Position numbers and translations under genes: made by a program. Shown piece by piece: positions 10,301-17,899 of a DNA stretch of 64,000 nucleotides. Source of the DNA: Clostridiaceae bacterium (GTDB lineage Bacteria; Bacillota; Clostridia; Oscillospirales; Acutalibacteraceae). Below the pieces are notes generated by a model. It was given only the letters and a program-made list of their open reading frames with translations, ran no database searches and was not told the DNA's origin. Within the stretch, counting starts at the first letter, position 1, and every line of letters starts with the position of its first letter. The stretch is from NCBI GenBank assembly GCA_021769555.1, contig JAETSR010000001.1:372001-436000 (forward strand), written 5' to 3'.

Positions 10301-11667
10301 ACAATGTGTTCAAGGCCGGCACGATTTCCGGCGTCCAGGAGAAGACCGCCTACGGCTACGTAAAGAGCTACGCCGAAAAGAAGGACCGCACCCTCCATAA
10401 GGCCGAGGAAAAGCGCCTGGCCCTGGGCTGCACAGGCGTAAAGCGCACCACCGGCCAGCACCCCGGCGGCATGATAGTAATTCCCCGGGGGATGGAGGTC
10501 TACGACTTCTGCCCCATACAGCACCCGGCCAACAAGCAGGACTCCCCAAATATAACCACCCACTTCGACTTCCACTCCATCCACGACAACGTGTGCAAGC
10601 TGGACGAGCTGGGCCACGACGTGCCCACCATCTACCACTACTTGGAGGAGTACACAGGCATTCCGGTTATGAAGGTGAGCATGAGCGACCCGGAGGTGAT
10701 GAGCCTCTTTAACTCCCCGGAGGCCCTGGGCGTCACCCCCGAGGACCTGGACGGCGTGAAGACCGGCACCCTCTCCCTGCCGGAGCTTGGCACGAACTTC
10801 GTGCGGGGTATGCTGGAAGAATGCCGGCCAACCACCTTCGCGGACCTATTGCAGATTTCCGGCCTTTCCCACGGCACGGCGGTTTGGCTTGGCAACGGCC
10901 AGGAGCTCATCAGAAACGGCACCTGCACCATCAAGGAGGTTATAGGCACCAGGGACAACATCATGAAGTACCTGCTCCTTCGGGGCATGGAGCCAAAGCT
11001 TGCCTTCAAAATAACCGAGATAGTACGAAAGGGCAAGGCAAAGAAGCTGCTCACCGAGGAACATGTGGCGGCAATGAAGGACCACGGCGTGCCCCAGTGG
11101 TACATCGACTCCTGCTTTAAGATACAGTACATGTTCCCCAAGGCCCACGCCGCGGCCTATATGATAGCCGCCCTGCGCCTGGGCTGGTACAAGGTGCACA
11201 AGCCCCTGGAGTTCTACGCGGCCTACTTCACCGTGCGCAGCGAGGACTTCGACGGCGCCACGGCCCTGGGGGGCCGGGACCAGGTGCTCCGCCGTATGCG
11301 GGACATCGACCAGAAAATAAAGAACCGGGAGGCCAGCGCAAAGGATGAGGGGGAGTTTGAAACCCTGCAAATTGTCAACGAAATGATGGCCCGGGGCATA
11401 GAGCTTCTGGGCATAGACCTCTACAAATCCGCGGCCAAACGGTTTATAGTCGAGGACGGAAAGATACGCCTGCCCTTCTCAAGCCTGAAGGGCGTGGGGG
11501 AGGCGGCGGCGATGAGCCTTGCGGAGGCCAAAAGCTCCGGGGGGGAATATATCTCCATCGACGACCTTCAGGACAGGGCCAAGGTGTCCAGCGCCGTGAT
11601 AGACACCCTCAGAGAGGTGGGCGCCCTTCGTGACCTGCCCGAGAGCAGCCAGACAAGCCTGTTCTAA
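7327..11667 (+). CDS. polC: DNA polymerase III alpha subunit, PolC type
   Basis: The 1446-residue replicative polymerase has a built-in 3'-5' proofreading exonuclease. In order it shows an N-terminal region, an OB-fold segment (about 240-335), the start of the PHP domain at VELHMHTSMSE (about 339), and an inserted exonuclease with FDLETTGLS (about 430) and a later HHRADDDAAM motif. These are followed by a four-cysteine zinc site (CPKC and CPEC, about 916-943) and the polymerase active site DIDLNFSGE near 967. Translation starts at TTG 7327, which follows GGAGGAAC. This polymerase form is typical of low-GC Gram-positives and relatives, which helps place the genome. Confidence 0.97.
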   Translation: MSSLKAFFQKEIEGIDFPPPLLEGEIESLALSREGRSARLTVRFPEFVEYRELQRFGVQAAGKELRRVSVQPRFPAESFSPEQLDSFAAALKEGDASLNGSLRGAAAAFDSGKLTVTLAHGGYELLKVRGTAEKLAGLIKDWFGLCCTVEFAGRLTVKEGEGSLLEQVHHQEVKLRREAAVREIEAYEESMAQKTAKRKIEVREGDSLLPQVILETARPLLGPVPKGRPVPLKDLTLDLGSAVVWGEIFDIESKETRDKTKKIYSIDITDYTGSTTLKVIQDAGQCKELDKLKKGRSILVRGGLEYDKYDRENVLRPRAIATVDQVEIVDSAPADKKRVELHMHTSMSEMDGITPAAELIQQAYKWGHPAVAITDHGVAQAFPDAMNAQAAINKEDPDFKVIYGTEAYFVNDLVPATVGECARNLDGEFICFDLETTGLSARKERITEIGAVRVRNGGILDRFDTFVNPEKPIPKRITELTGITDEMVKDAPDELTALKMFLEFCGEEPVLIAHNAGFDMSFLRAAGQRHDVAVDCPYIDTVPMCRSLLKDIKDCKLDTVAKYLKLGDFNHHRADDDAAMLAEIFIALKERLSEGQSSLTVADINRALVGGDHKKLRSYHQIILVKNNTGLKNLYRLISAGHLEYFHRRPRIPKSLLSQYREGLIIGSACEAGELFRAIVKGESFEELCKIAEFYDYLEIQPIGNNMFMVRSGETDEEGLREYNRTVIKIGEKLGKPVVATGDVHFKDPKDADYRRVIMKDFDDGDEQAPLYLRTTAEMLKEFEYLGKEKAFEVVVTNPNLIADMCDNIRPVPMGNFPPFIEGAQEQLVDITWRRAKERYGDPLPEIVEKRLNKELGSIIKHGFSVLYMTAQKLVADSESHGYLVGSRGSVGSSFVASMSGISEVNPLEPHYICPKCRHSEFITDGSYDSGFDLPPKNCPECGEPMDRDGHTIPFETFLGFDGDKVPDIDLNFSGEQQTSSHRYTEELFGRDNVFKAGTISGVQEKTAYGYVKSYAEKKDRTLHKAEEKRLALGCTGVKRTTGQHPGGMIVIPRGMEVYDFCPIQHPANKQDSPNITTHFDFHSIHDNVCKLDELGHDVPTIYHYLEEYTGIPVMKVSMSDPEVMSLFNSPEALGVTPEDLDGVKTGTLSLPELGTNFVRGMLEECRPTTFADLLQISGLSHGTAVWLGNGQELIRNGTCTIKEVIGTRDNIMKYLLLRGMEPKLAFKITEIVRKGKAKKLLTEEHVAAMKDHGVPQWYIDSCFKIQYMFPKAHAAAYMIAALRLGWYKVHKPLEFYAAYFTVRSEDFDGATALGGRDQVLRRMRDIDQKIKNREASAKDEGEFETLQIVNEMMARGIELLGIDLYKSAAKRFIVEDGKIRLPFSSLKGVGEAAAMSLAEAKSSGGEYISIDDLQDRAKVSSAVIDTLREVGALRDLPESSQTSLF

Positions 11668-11695
11668 AAAATATTAAAATATTGGAGTGAGCATT

Positions 11696-12712
11696 ATGAG
11701 AGAACTGATAAAACCCCAGCGTATTCATCCGGGCGATACCGTCGCCACAATCTCCATATCCGGCGGCAGAGCGGGCGACAAGGACATGCTCTGGCGCTAC
11801 GAGCTGGGAAAGAGGCGGCTTCAGGAGGTCTTCGGCCTGAAGGTAGTGGAAACGCCCCACGCCCTGGCTGGCAATGAGTACACCTATCAGCACCCGGAGC
11901 TGAGGGCGGCGGACCTGCACTGGGCCCTGGAAAACCCGGAGGTCAAAGCCATCATCACGAACATGGGCGGGGACGATTCCTACCGCCTGTTCCCTTACCT
12001 GGACTACGGCCTTATACGCTCCCATCCCAAGATATTCATGGGCTACTCCGACATTACTACCACATGCTGTGCTTTTGCCAAGGCCGGGGTCATGAGCTAT
12101 TACGGCCCGAACCTCCTGACGCCCATAGCCCAGCCGGGACATTTGGACAGTTATACAGAGAATGCCGTGCGCCGGACGCTCTTTTCCGGCGAGCCCATAG
12201 GCCCTATTGAGCCCTGCAAAAGGTACACCCCCATCGAATGGCAGGACAAGCCGGAAGAAGACATAATCTGGCATGACAACCCGGGCTATGAGCTTATCCA
12301 GGGCAGGGGAAAGGTACAGGGCAGGCTCATCGGAGGCTGCTGGGGCCCGTTACAGCAGATAATGGGCACAAAAATCTTCCCCGACAGGGAGCTCTGGGAG
12401 GGGAGCATAATTTTCATGGAAAATATCTCGCCCTATAACAGCACGCTTGCAGCCCTCCACGGATGGAGAGCCCTGGCGGCCAGCGGGGCGCTGGACGTTT
12501 GCGCGGGTATTATTACCCCGGCGATGGGCGGGGAAGATAAGCAGGTGCTTATGAAAGTGCTGAAACAGGAGGTGCATAGGGAGGACCTGCCTGTGATAGC
12601 CGGGGTGGACTTTGGCCACCGCACGCCCATGACCGTCCTGCCCGTGGGGGCCATGGCGGAGCTGGACTGCGGCTCCGTGAGTTTCACCATATTGGAGAGC
12701 GGCGTGTGCTGA
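11696..12712 (+). CDS. S66-family peptidase (LD-carboxypeptidase / MccF-like)
   Basis: The 338-residue product matches serine peptidase family S66, which includes cytoplasmic LD-carboxypeptidases that trim recycled murein peptides and MccF-type immunity peptidases. The IHPGDTVA start, the MGGDDSYRL loop and the nucleophile in GYSDIT (Ser118) are characteristic, as is the C-terminal FGHRTPM segment with the catalytic His. The ATG at 11696 lies nine bases after TTGGAG; an in-frame GTG at 11687 is too close to that site. The sequence alone does not decide between murein recycling and detoxification of an acyl-sulfamoyl or peptide-nucleotide antibiotic. Confidence 0.85.
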   Translation: MRELIKPQRIHPGDTVATISISGGRAGDKDMLWRYELGKRRLQEVFGLKVVETPHALAGNEYTYQHPELRAADLHWALENPEVKAIITNMGGDDSYRLFPYLDYGLIRSHPKIFMGYSDITTTCCAFAKAGVMSYYGPNLLTPIAQPGHLDSYTENAVRRTLFSGEPIGPIEPCKRYTPIEWQDKPEEDIIWHDNPGYELIQGRGKVQGRLIGGCWGPLQQIMGTKIFPDRELWEGSIIFMENISPYNSTLAALHGWRALAASGALDVCAGIITPAMGGEDKQVLMKVLKQEVHREDLPVIAGVDFGHRTPMTVLPVGAMAELDCGSVSFTILESGVC

Positions 12713-12741
12713 ACATATAAATAATTTGCTATATTACCACG

Positions 12742-12805
12742 TTAGCATAATAAAGCGCTTGACAATATCTGCTCCATAGCTTATTATATTAGCACAGTAA
12801 AGTGC
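12742..12805 (+). repeat. Two 17-base direct repeats around the his promoter (candidate operator)
   Basis: TTAGCATAATAAAGCGC (12742-12758) and TTAGCACAGTAAAGTGC (12789-12805) agree at 14 of 17 bases and are offset by 47 bases. The first ends directly before the -35 box. The second begins within two bases of the -10 box, covers the expected transcription start and ends directly before the Shine-Dalgarno sequence. This is ideal for a repressor of the histidine operon. A TrpR-like HisR/YerC regulator is one candidate, but this is inference. Confidence 0.6.
12759..12787 (+). promoter_or_regulatory. Sigma-A promoter of the histidine operon
   Basis: A perfect -35 TTGACA (12759-12764), a 17-base spacer and a -10 TATTAT (12782-12787) lie 35 bases before the proposed hisZ start. 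The predicted leader is only about 30 bases, so neither a T-box nor a peptide attenuator fits between promoter and gene. Confidence 0.8.
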
Positions 12806-12822
12806 AAGGAGAGTCCCGATAG

Positions 12823-14022
12823 ATTAAAAACGACAGCAAGCTCACCCCCGAGGGCGTCCGCGACGTGCTCTTTGACGAGTGCCGGGCCCATAGGGAGGCC
12901 CAGCGGCGGCTGGCGGCCATATTTACAAGGCGCGGCTACCGGGAGGTAATTACCCCCGGGCTGGAATATTACGACGTGTTCAGCCTGCCGGGGGCGGCCA
13001 TACCCCAGCAGGAGATGTATAAGTCCACGGACAGCGGCGGCAGGCTCTTGGTCTTCCGGCCCGACTCCACCCTGCCCATAGCCCGCATGGCGGCGGCAAG
13101 GCTCCAGGGCCATAGGCGGCCCATACGCCTCTACTACAGCCAGAGCGTCTACCGGGCGTGCCCCGAGCTCTCAGGTCGGAGCCACGAGTCCCCCCAGATG
13201 GGGGTGGAGCTGCTGGGGGCGGCAGGCCTCCGGGCTGATTTAGAGGTGATAGGCGCGGCCATAGAGGCCCTGAAGGCCGTGGCCGGGGACTACAGGATAG
13301 AGCTGGGCCACGCCGGGCTTTTCAGACATTTGGCACAGCGCCTTGACCTCTCCCCCGAGCAGAGGGAGGAGATTCGGGCCACAATAGAGGCGAAGAACTA
13401 CGGCGCTTTAGGGGAGCTCCTTGAGCCCCTGGGCAGCAGCCCCGAGGCCCGGGCCCTCCGGCGGCTTCCGAGGCTTTTCGGCGGGGAGGAGGCCCTCTCC
13501 GAGGCCGAGAGCTGGGAGCTGGACGGGGGCGCGGCAGGGGCCCTCCTATATCTCAGGAAGCTGTACACGGCCCTCCTGGAGCTGGGCCTTGGGCCGCGGC
13601 TGATGGTGGACCTGGGGCTGGTGCAGCGCAACGATTACTATACCGGCGTGGTGTTCAGCGGCTATGTTGAGGGCCGGGGGGGCCCGGTGCTAACTGGCGG
13701 GCGCTACGATAAGCTCTGTGAGCGCTTCGGCCCGGAAATGCCCGCCATGGGCTTTGCCATGGATATGGACGCCGCCGCGGAGCTTTTGGAGCCCCATATG
13801 TTCCGGGAAAACACCGTGCAGGTGCTTGTACACGGTGAGCCGGGCTTCGAGCCCCGGGCCCAGCAGGAGCTTTTAAAGCGCACCGCCGCCGGGCAGGTCT
13901 GCGAGGGCTCAGTCTGGGAGACATTGGAGGAGGCGCTGGACTACGCCCGGATGGAGGGCATACCCACCGTGGCCGTAATAGGGGAGAGCGTCAGGACCAT
14001 AGACACAGGAGGGAGAGCATGA
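12823..14022 (+). CDS. hisZ: ATP phosphoribosyltransferase regulatory subunit
   Basis: HisZ is a catalytically inactive histidyl-tRNA-synthetase paralogue that forms the complex with short HisG and makes it histidine-sensitive. The product shows the class II synthetase core, for example FRPDSTLPIARM and the late GGRYDKL segment. Conserved N-terminal residues KLTPEGVRD lie upstream of the first conventional start, a GTG at 12865. An in-frame TAG at 12820 blocks any farther start. The only codon that fits a good AAGGAGAG site (12806-12813) with nine-base spacing is ATT at 12823, giving 399 residues. I therefore annotate a rare ATT start, with GTG 12865 as the conservative alternative. The end overlaps hisG by four bases. 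Confidence 0.88.
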   Translation: MKNDSKLTPEGVRDVLFDECRAHREAQRRLAAIFTRRGYREVITPGLEYYDVFSLPGAAIPQQEMYKSTDSGGRLLVFRPDSTLPIARMAAARLQGHRRPIRLYYSQSVYRACPELSGRSHESPQMGVELLGAAGLRADLEVIGAAIEALKAVAGDYRIELGHAGLFRHLAQRLDLSPEQREEIRATIEAKNYGALGELLEPLGSSPEARALRRLPRLFGGEEALSEAESWELDGGAAGALLYLRKLYTALLELGLGPRLMVDLGLVQRNDYYTGVVFSGYVEGRGGPVLTGGRYDKLCERFGPEMPAMGFAMDMDAAAELLEPHMFRENTVQVLVHGEPGFEPRAQQELLKRTAAGQVCEGSVWETLEEALDYARMEGIPTVAVIGESVRTIDTGGRA

Positions 14023-14657
14023 AGCCGCTTCGCATAGCGCTGACAAAGGGCAGGCTGGAGAGCTCCACGGCAAAGCTCATGGAGAAGTCGGGCCTTGACT
14101 GCAAAGCCCTGCATGATAAGGGCCGCAAGCTGATACTGCCCATAGGGGAGAATATGGAGGCTGTGCTGGCAAAGGCGGGGGACGTGATAACCTACCTTGA
14201 GCACGGGGTCTGCGACCTGGGGGTCGTGGGCAAGGACGTGATAATGGAGCGGGGCGGCCAGTTCTTCGAGATACTGGATTTGAGGTTCGGGAAATGCGCC
14301 TTCGCCCTGGCAGCGCCCGCGGGGGCCGATTTCTACAGCGGCTACGGCCGAAAGACCATAGCCACAAAGTACCCCAACGTGGCAAGGCGATTTTTCCAGG
14401 GGAAGAACATGGACGTGCGGGTCATAAAGATAGAGGGCTCCGTGGAGCTGGCGCCCCTTCTGGGCCTTGCGGACGGCATAGTGGACCTGGTGGAGACCGG
14501 CGCTACCCTCAGGGAGAACGGCCTTGAGGTGGTGGAGCCTGTAGCGGAGGTTTCGGCCCGGCTGATAGTCAACGCGGCCAGCCTGAAGCTGCGCAAGCGC
14601 GAGATAGAAGGCCTTGCCGCAAGATTAGAGGCCCGGCTTGACAAGCAAACCCAATAG
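14019..14657 (+). CDS. hisG: ATP phosphoribosyltransferase, short form
   Basis: The 212-residue enzyme catalyses the first committed step of histidine synthesis, condensing ATP with PRPP. Its length and lack of the C-terminal regulatory domain mark it as the short form that needs HisZ, encoded immediately upstream with an ATGA overlap. Recognisable elements are RIALTKGRL at the N-terminus, the CDLGVVGKDV segment and the PRPP-binding LVETGATLRENGL region around residue 160. The window therefore holds the complete hetero-octameric HisZG enzyme. Confidence 0.96.
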   Translation: MKPLRIALTKGRLESSTAKLMEKSGLDCKALHDKGRKLILPIGENMEAVLAKAGDVITYLEHGVCDLGVVGKDVIMERGGQFFEILDLRFGKCAFALAAPAGADFYSGYGRKTIATKYPNVARRFFQGKNMDVRVIKIEGSVELAPLLGLADGIVDLVETGATLRENGLEVVEPVAEVSARLIVNAASLKLRKREIEGLAARLEARLDKQTQ

Positions 14658-14669
14658 GAGGACAATATT

Positions 14670-15959
14670 ATGATAAAGACAGTAAACGCCGGAGAGCAGG
14701 AGCGGCGGGAATTTATAAATGAGCTGAAGCTCCGGGCGGGCAGCACCTCCCCGGAGATAGAGCAGAAGGTGGCGAAAATCATTGAGGACGTGCGCGCCGG
14801 CGGCGACGAGGCCGTGAAGGCGTACTCAAAGAAGTTCGACGGCTGGACTCCCGACTGCCTGGAGCTGGGCCGCGAGGACATGGAAAAGCTCGCCGGGCAG
14901 TGCGATAAAAAGTTTATACAGTCCCTAAAGCGCGCGGCTGAGAACATCTACGACTTCCACAGCCGCCAGAAGCAGCAGAGCAGGATAGACCCCCAGCAAA
15001 ACGGCATAATCATGGGCCAGCGGGTCCGGGGCCTGCACAGGGCGGGGGTGTACGTCCCCGGCGGCACGGCGGGCTACCCCTCATCGGTGCTCATGAACGT
15101 GATACCGGCCAAGGTTGCGGGTGTGGGCGAGATAGTCATGGCCACACCTCCCGGCCGGGCGGGGCACCCCGACCCCAACATCATAGCCGCGGCTTTAGCG
15201 GCCGGGGTTGACCGGGTGTTCCTGATGGGCGGGGCCCAGGCAGTGGCCGCCCTGGCATATGGCACCGAGAGCATCCCGAAGGTTGACAAGATAGTGGGCC
15301 CGGGGAATATCTTTGTGGCGACGGCGAAAAAGCAGCTATACGGCGTAGTTGACATAGACATGATAGCGGGCCCCAGCGAGATACTGATAATAGCCGACAG
15401 CACTGCCAATCCTGAGTACCTTGCGGCGGACCTGATGAGCCAGGCCGAGCACGACCCCATGGCCTCAGCCGTCCTCATAACCGACGACCGGGAGCTCGGG
15501 GAAAATACCGTCGCGGCCCTGTACCGTCAGCTTGAGACCCTCTCCCGGCGGGAAATCATCGAGAAATCCCTTGACGGCTACGGCGCGGTGATAGTCTGCG
15601 ACAATATGAATGAAGCCGTGGAGTTCGCAAACGAGCTGGCCCCCGAGCACTTGGAGGTCTGCTGTGAGAATCCCTTCGAGTACATCGGCAGGCTGGACAA
15701 CGCCGGCTCGGTGTTCCTTGGGAACTACTCCCCGGAGCCCCTGGGCGACTACTTCGCCGGGGCGAACCACGTCCTGCCCACCGGCGGCACGGCACGGTTC
15801 TTCTCGCCCCTCTCCGTTGACGACTTCATCAAGAAGTCCAGCTATATCTACTACCCCAGGGAGGAGCTTCTAAAGGCCGCTGATGACATAATACTCCTGG
15901 CCGAGACTGAGGAGCTAACAGCCCACGCCAACTCCATAAAAGTCAGGCTCAAGGGCTGA
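14670..15959 (+). CDS. hisD: Histidinol dehydrogenase
   Basis: The 429-residue zinc enzyme catalyses the last two oxidations, histidinol to histidinal to histidine, with NAD. It shows [14 protein letters not shown] (about 125-140), the conserved [11 protein letters not shown] segment (about 230-240), SQAEHDP with zinc-ligand residues near 262, and ELAPEHLEV near 325. An AGGAGGAC site precedes the ATG. The stop overlaps the next start by one base. Three ATA isoleucine codons in the short EILIIAD stretch are a visible example of this genome's codon habit. Confidence 0.97.
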   Translation: MIKTVNAGEQERREFINELKLRAGSTSPEIEQKVAKIIEDVRAGGDEAVKAYSKKFDGWTPDCLELGREDMEKLAGQCDKKFIQSLKRAAENIYDFHSRQKQQSRIDPQQNGIIMGQRVRGLHRAGVYVPGGTAGYPSSVLMNVIPAKVAGVGEIVMATPPGRAGHPDPNIIAAALAAGVDRVFLMGGAQAVAALAYGTESIPKVDKIVGPGNIFVATAKKQLYGVVDIDMIAGPSEILIIADSTANPEYLAADLMSQAEHDPMASAVLITDDRELGENTVAALYRQLETLSRREIIEKSLDGYGAVIVCDNMNEAVEFANELAPEHLEVCCENPFEYIGRLDNAGSVFLGNYSPEPLGDYFAGANHVLPTGGTARFFSPLSVDDFIKKSSYIYYPREELLKAADDIILLAETEELTAHANSIKVRLKG

Positions 15960-16246
15960 TGAAGACCCTCGAGGAGGTCTACAGCGCCCTCACCGGACAG
16001 GGGCGCTTAGAGTGGATAGGAGAGAAAAAAGCCGCCGCCGTGCTGTACTTTAACCGGGGGCGAAAGCAGTACAAGGTGTACTTTGACGAGAGCAATGTGG
16101 AGATATCCCAAAAAAAGCGCCTGTTCGGAAACGAGTACTGGGACAGCGTGGGCATACGCCGGTACATCAGCCCCGGCGACTCCATCCAGGACGTGTTCGA
16201 CACGGTGATGTGGTGCGTAAGGGAGTACGGCTGGAAAGACAAATAA
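15959..16246 (+). CDS. Conserved hypothetical protein inside the his operon
   Basis: The 95-residue product is not recognised. It is soluble, rich in aromatic and charged residues, and has a central lysine-rich strand-like part (RKQYKVYFDES) and a C-terminal VMWCVREYGW segment. There is no signal peptide, metal motif or membrane helix. The ATG overlaps the hisD stop (TGATG), so it should be translated by coupling with hisD. hisC follows 11 bases later. The position suggests a link to histidine synthesis, but no function can be assigned. Confidence 0.75.
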   Translation: MKTLEEVYSALTGQGRLEWIGEKKAAAVLYFNRGRKQYKVYFDESNVEISQKKRLFGNEYWDSVGIRRYISPGDSIQDVFDTVMWCVREYGWKDK

Positions 16247-16257
16247 AGGAGCAAGCT

Positions 16258-17313
16258 ATGTATGAAATAAACGAAAAGCTGCGGGCGCTCACGGCCTATG
16301 TCCCGGTGGACGCGGCGGGCTGCGTGCGCCTGGACGCCAACGAATCCTTTTTGAGCCTGCCAAAGGAGATAATAGACGAGGCAAAGCTGGCTATGGAAGA
16401 CCTGGACTTCAACCGCTACCCGGACCCGGCGGCGGCTAAGCTCTGCCGGGCCTTCGCGGCCTGCTATAATGTTGACCCCGGGCACGTAGCAGCCGCCAAC
16501 GGCTCAGACGAGCTCATATCAATAATATTCTCAGGCTTTCTAATGCGGGGCGAGGCCTTCGCCACATTGGAGCCCGACTTCTCCATGTACGCCCAGGGGG
16601 GACATCTTGCCGAGGCCCGGCATACAGCCGTCACAAAGCCAGGCTGGGCCATAGACGTGGACCAGGTGATAGAGACCTGCAACAGAGAGAACGTGCGCCT
16701 CCTGATATTCAGCAACCCCTGCAACCCCACCTCCCTGGTGCTCCGCAAGGAGCAGGTGCGCCGGCTGGTGCGCGGGGTGAAGGGGCTGGTGGTGCTGGAC
16801 GAGGCGTATATGGATTTCTCCGGGGAGAGCCTGCTGGGCGAGGAGGCAGATTTTGACAACCTCATAATCCTGAGGACCTGCTCAAAGGCCATGGGCATGG
16901 CGGCCCTGAGGCTGGGCTTTGCCGTAGCCGGGCCCAAGCTCATAAACGCGATAAGGGCTGCAAAATCGCCGTATAACGTGAACAGCCTCTCCCAAGCTCT
17001 TGGCACGGCGGTGCTAAGGCGCCCCGAGCTTCTCCGGGAGGCCCTTGAGCAGATACTTATCTCCCGCAAGGCCCTTCTAAGCGGCCTCGCGGAGACAGGC
17101 GCGAAATACCCCGGGCGCTTCATACTCCTGCCCGGAGAGACCAACTTCGCGGCCCTGGACATGGAGGACGCCGGGGAGATACAGAAAAAGCTCCTGGAAA
17201 GGGGCGTAGCCGTGCGGTACACCGGGGGGCTCCTGCGGGTGACCTGCGGCGCGCCTGAGGAAAACCGGGCGTTCCTCACAAAATTCGGGGAAATATTGGA
17301 GGAGACAGAATGA
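16258..17313 (+). CDS. hisC: Histidinol-phosphate aminotransferase
   Basis: The 351-residue PLP enzyme transfers an amino group from glutamate to imidazole-acetol phosphate. It is a fold-type I aminotransferase: RLDANESFLSLP near the N-terminus binds substrate, the NGSDELI loop binds cofactor phosphate, FSNPCNPTS and VLDEAYMDF hold the PLP-contacting Asn and Asp, and TCSKAMGMAALRLG holds the Schiff-base lysine. The frame is open to 16210, but the ATG at 16258 has an AAGGAGC site and the normal N-terminus. It overlaps hisB by four bases. Confidence 0.95.
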   Translation: MYEINEKLRALTAYVPVDAAGCVRLDANESFLSLPKEIIDEAKLAMEDLDFNRYPDPAAAKLCRAFAACYNVDPGHVAAANGSDELISIIFSGFLMRGEAFATLEPDFSMYAQGGHLAEARHTAVTKPGWAIDVDQVIETCNRENVRLLIFSNPCNPTSLVLRKEQVRRLVRGVKGLVVLDEAYMDFSGESLLGEEADFDNLIILRTCSKAMGMAALRLGFAVAGPKLINAIRAAKSPYNVNSLSQALGTAVLRRPELLREALEQILISRKALLSGLAETGAKYPGRFILLPGETNFAALDMEDAGEIQKKLLERGVAVRYTGGLLRVTCGAPEENRAFLTKFGEILEETE

Positions 17314-17885
17314 GGACGGCTGAAATCCACCGGAAAACCAATGAAACTGATATAGAGCTGAAACTATCCCTGGACGGCGGCGGGCACGATATCTCCACCG
17401 GCGTGGGCTTCTTCGACCATATGCTCACGGCTTTAAGCGTCCACGGCAGGCTGGGCCTTGAGCTCTCGGCCCGGGGGGACCTGGAGGTGGACTGCCATCA
17501 CACGGTTGAAGATACCGGCATAGTACTGGGGCAGGCCCTGAAAAACGCGCTGGGGGACCGCTCGGGCATAAGGCGCTACGGCCACGCGTTTATCCCCATG
17601 GACGAGGCCCTGGGCTTCTGCGCCCTGGACATAAGCGGCAGGCCCTTCCTGGTGTTCGACGCGGACTTCCCCCAGGCGGTCACGGGCACGTTCGACTGCT
17701 GCATGACCGAAGAGTTCTTCCGGGCCCTCGCTATGAACGCCGGGCTGACCCTGCACCTCAGGTGTGAGTACGGAAAAAACTCCCACCACATGATTGAAGC
17801 GCTGTTCAAGGCATTTGCCCACGCCTTGAGGGACGCGGCGGAGGCAACCGGCGGGGGAGTGCTGTCCTCTAAGGGAATACTATAA
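17310..17885 (+). CDS. hisB: Imidazoleglycerol-phosphate dehydratase
   Basis: The 191-residue monofunctional enzyme dehydrates imidazole glycerol phosphate to imidazole acetol phosphate. Metal-binding motifs are DHMLTALSVHG, DCHHTVEDTG and, near the C-terminus, KNSHHMIEALFKAF. It lacks the histidinol-phosphatase domain fused in enterobacteria, and no HisJ/HisK-type phosphatase is visible nearby, so that activity must come from another gene. The substrate of HisB is the product of HisH-HisF, and neither gene is found in this operon. Confidence 0.96.
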   Translation: MRTAEIHRKTNETDIELKLSLDGGGHDISTGVGFFDHMLTALSVHGRLGLELSARGDLEVDCHHTVEDTGIVLGQALKNALGDRSGIRRYGHAFIPMDEALGFCALDISGRPFLVFDADFPQAVTGTFDCCMTEEFFRALAMNAGLTLHLRCEYGKNSHHMIEALFKAFAHALRDAAEATGGGVLSSKGIL

Positions 17886-17899
17886 TCAGGAGAAATAAA

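Noticed and set aside
12713-12822. T-box or peptide attenuator before the his operon
   Set aside because: The promoter lies only about 35 bases from the start codon, leaving no room for such a leader.
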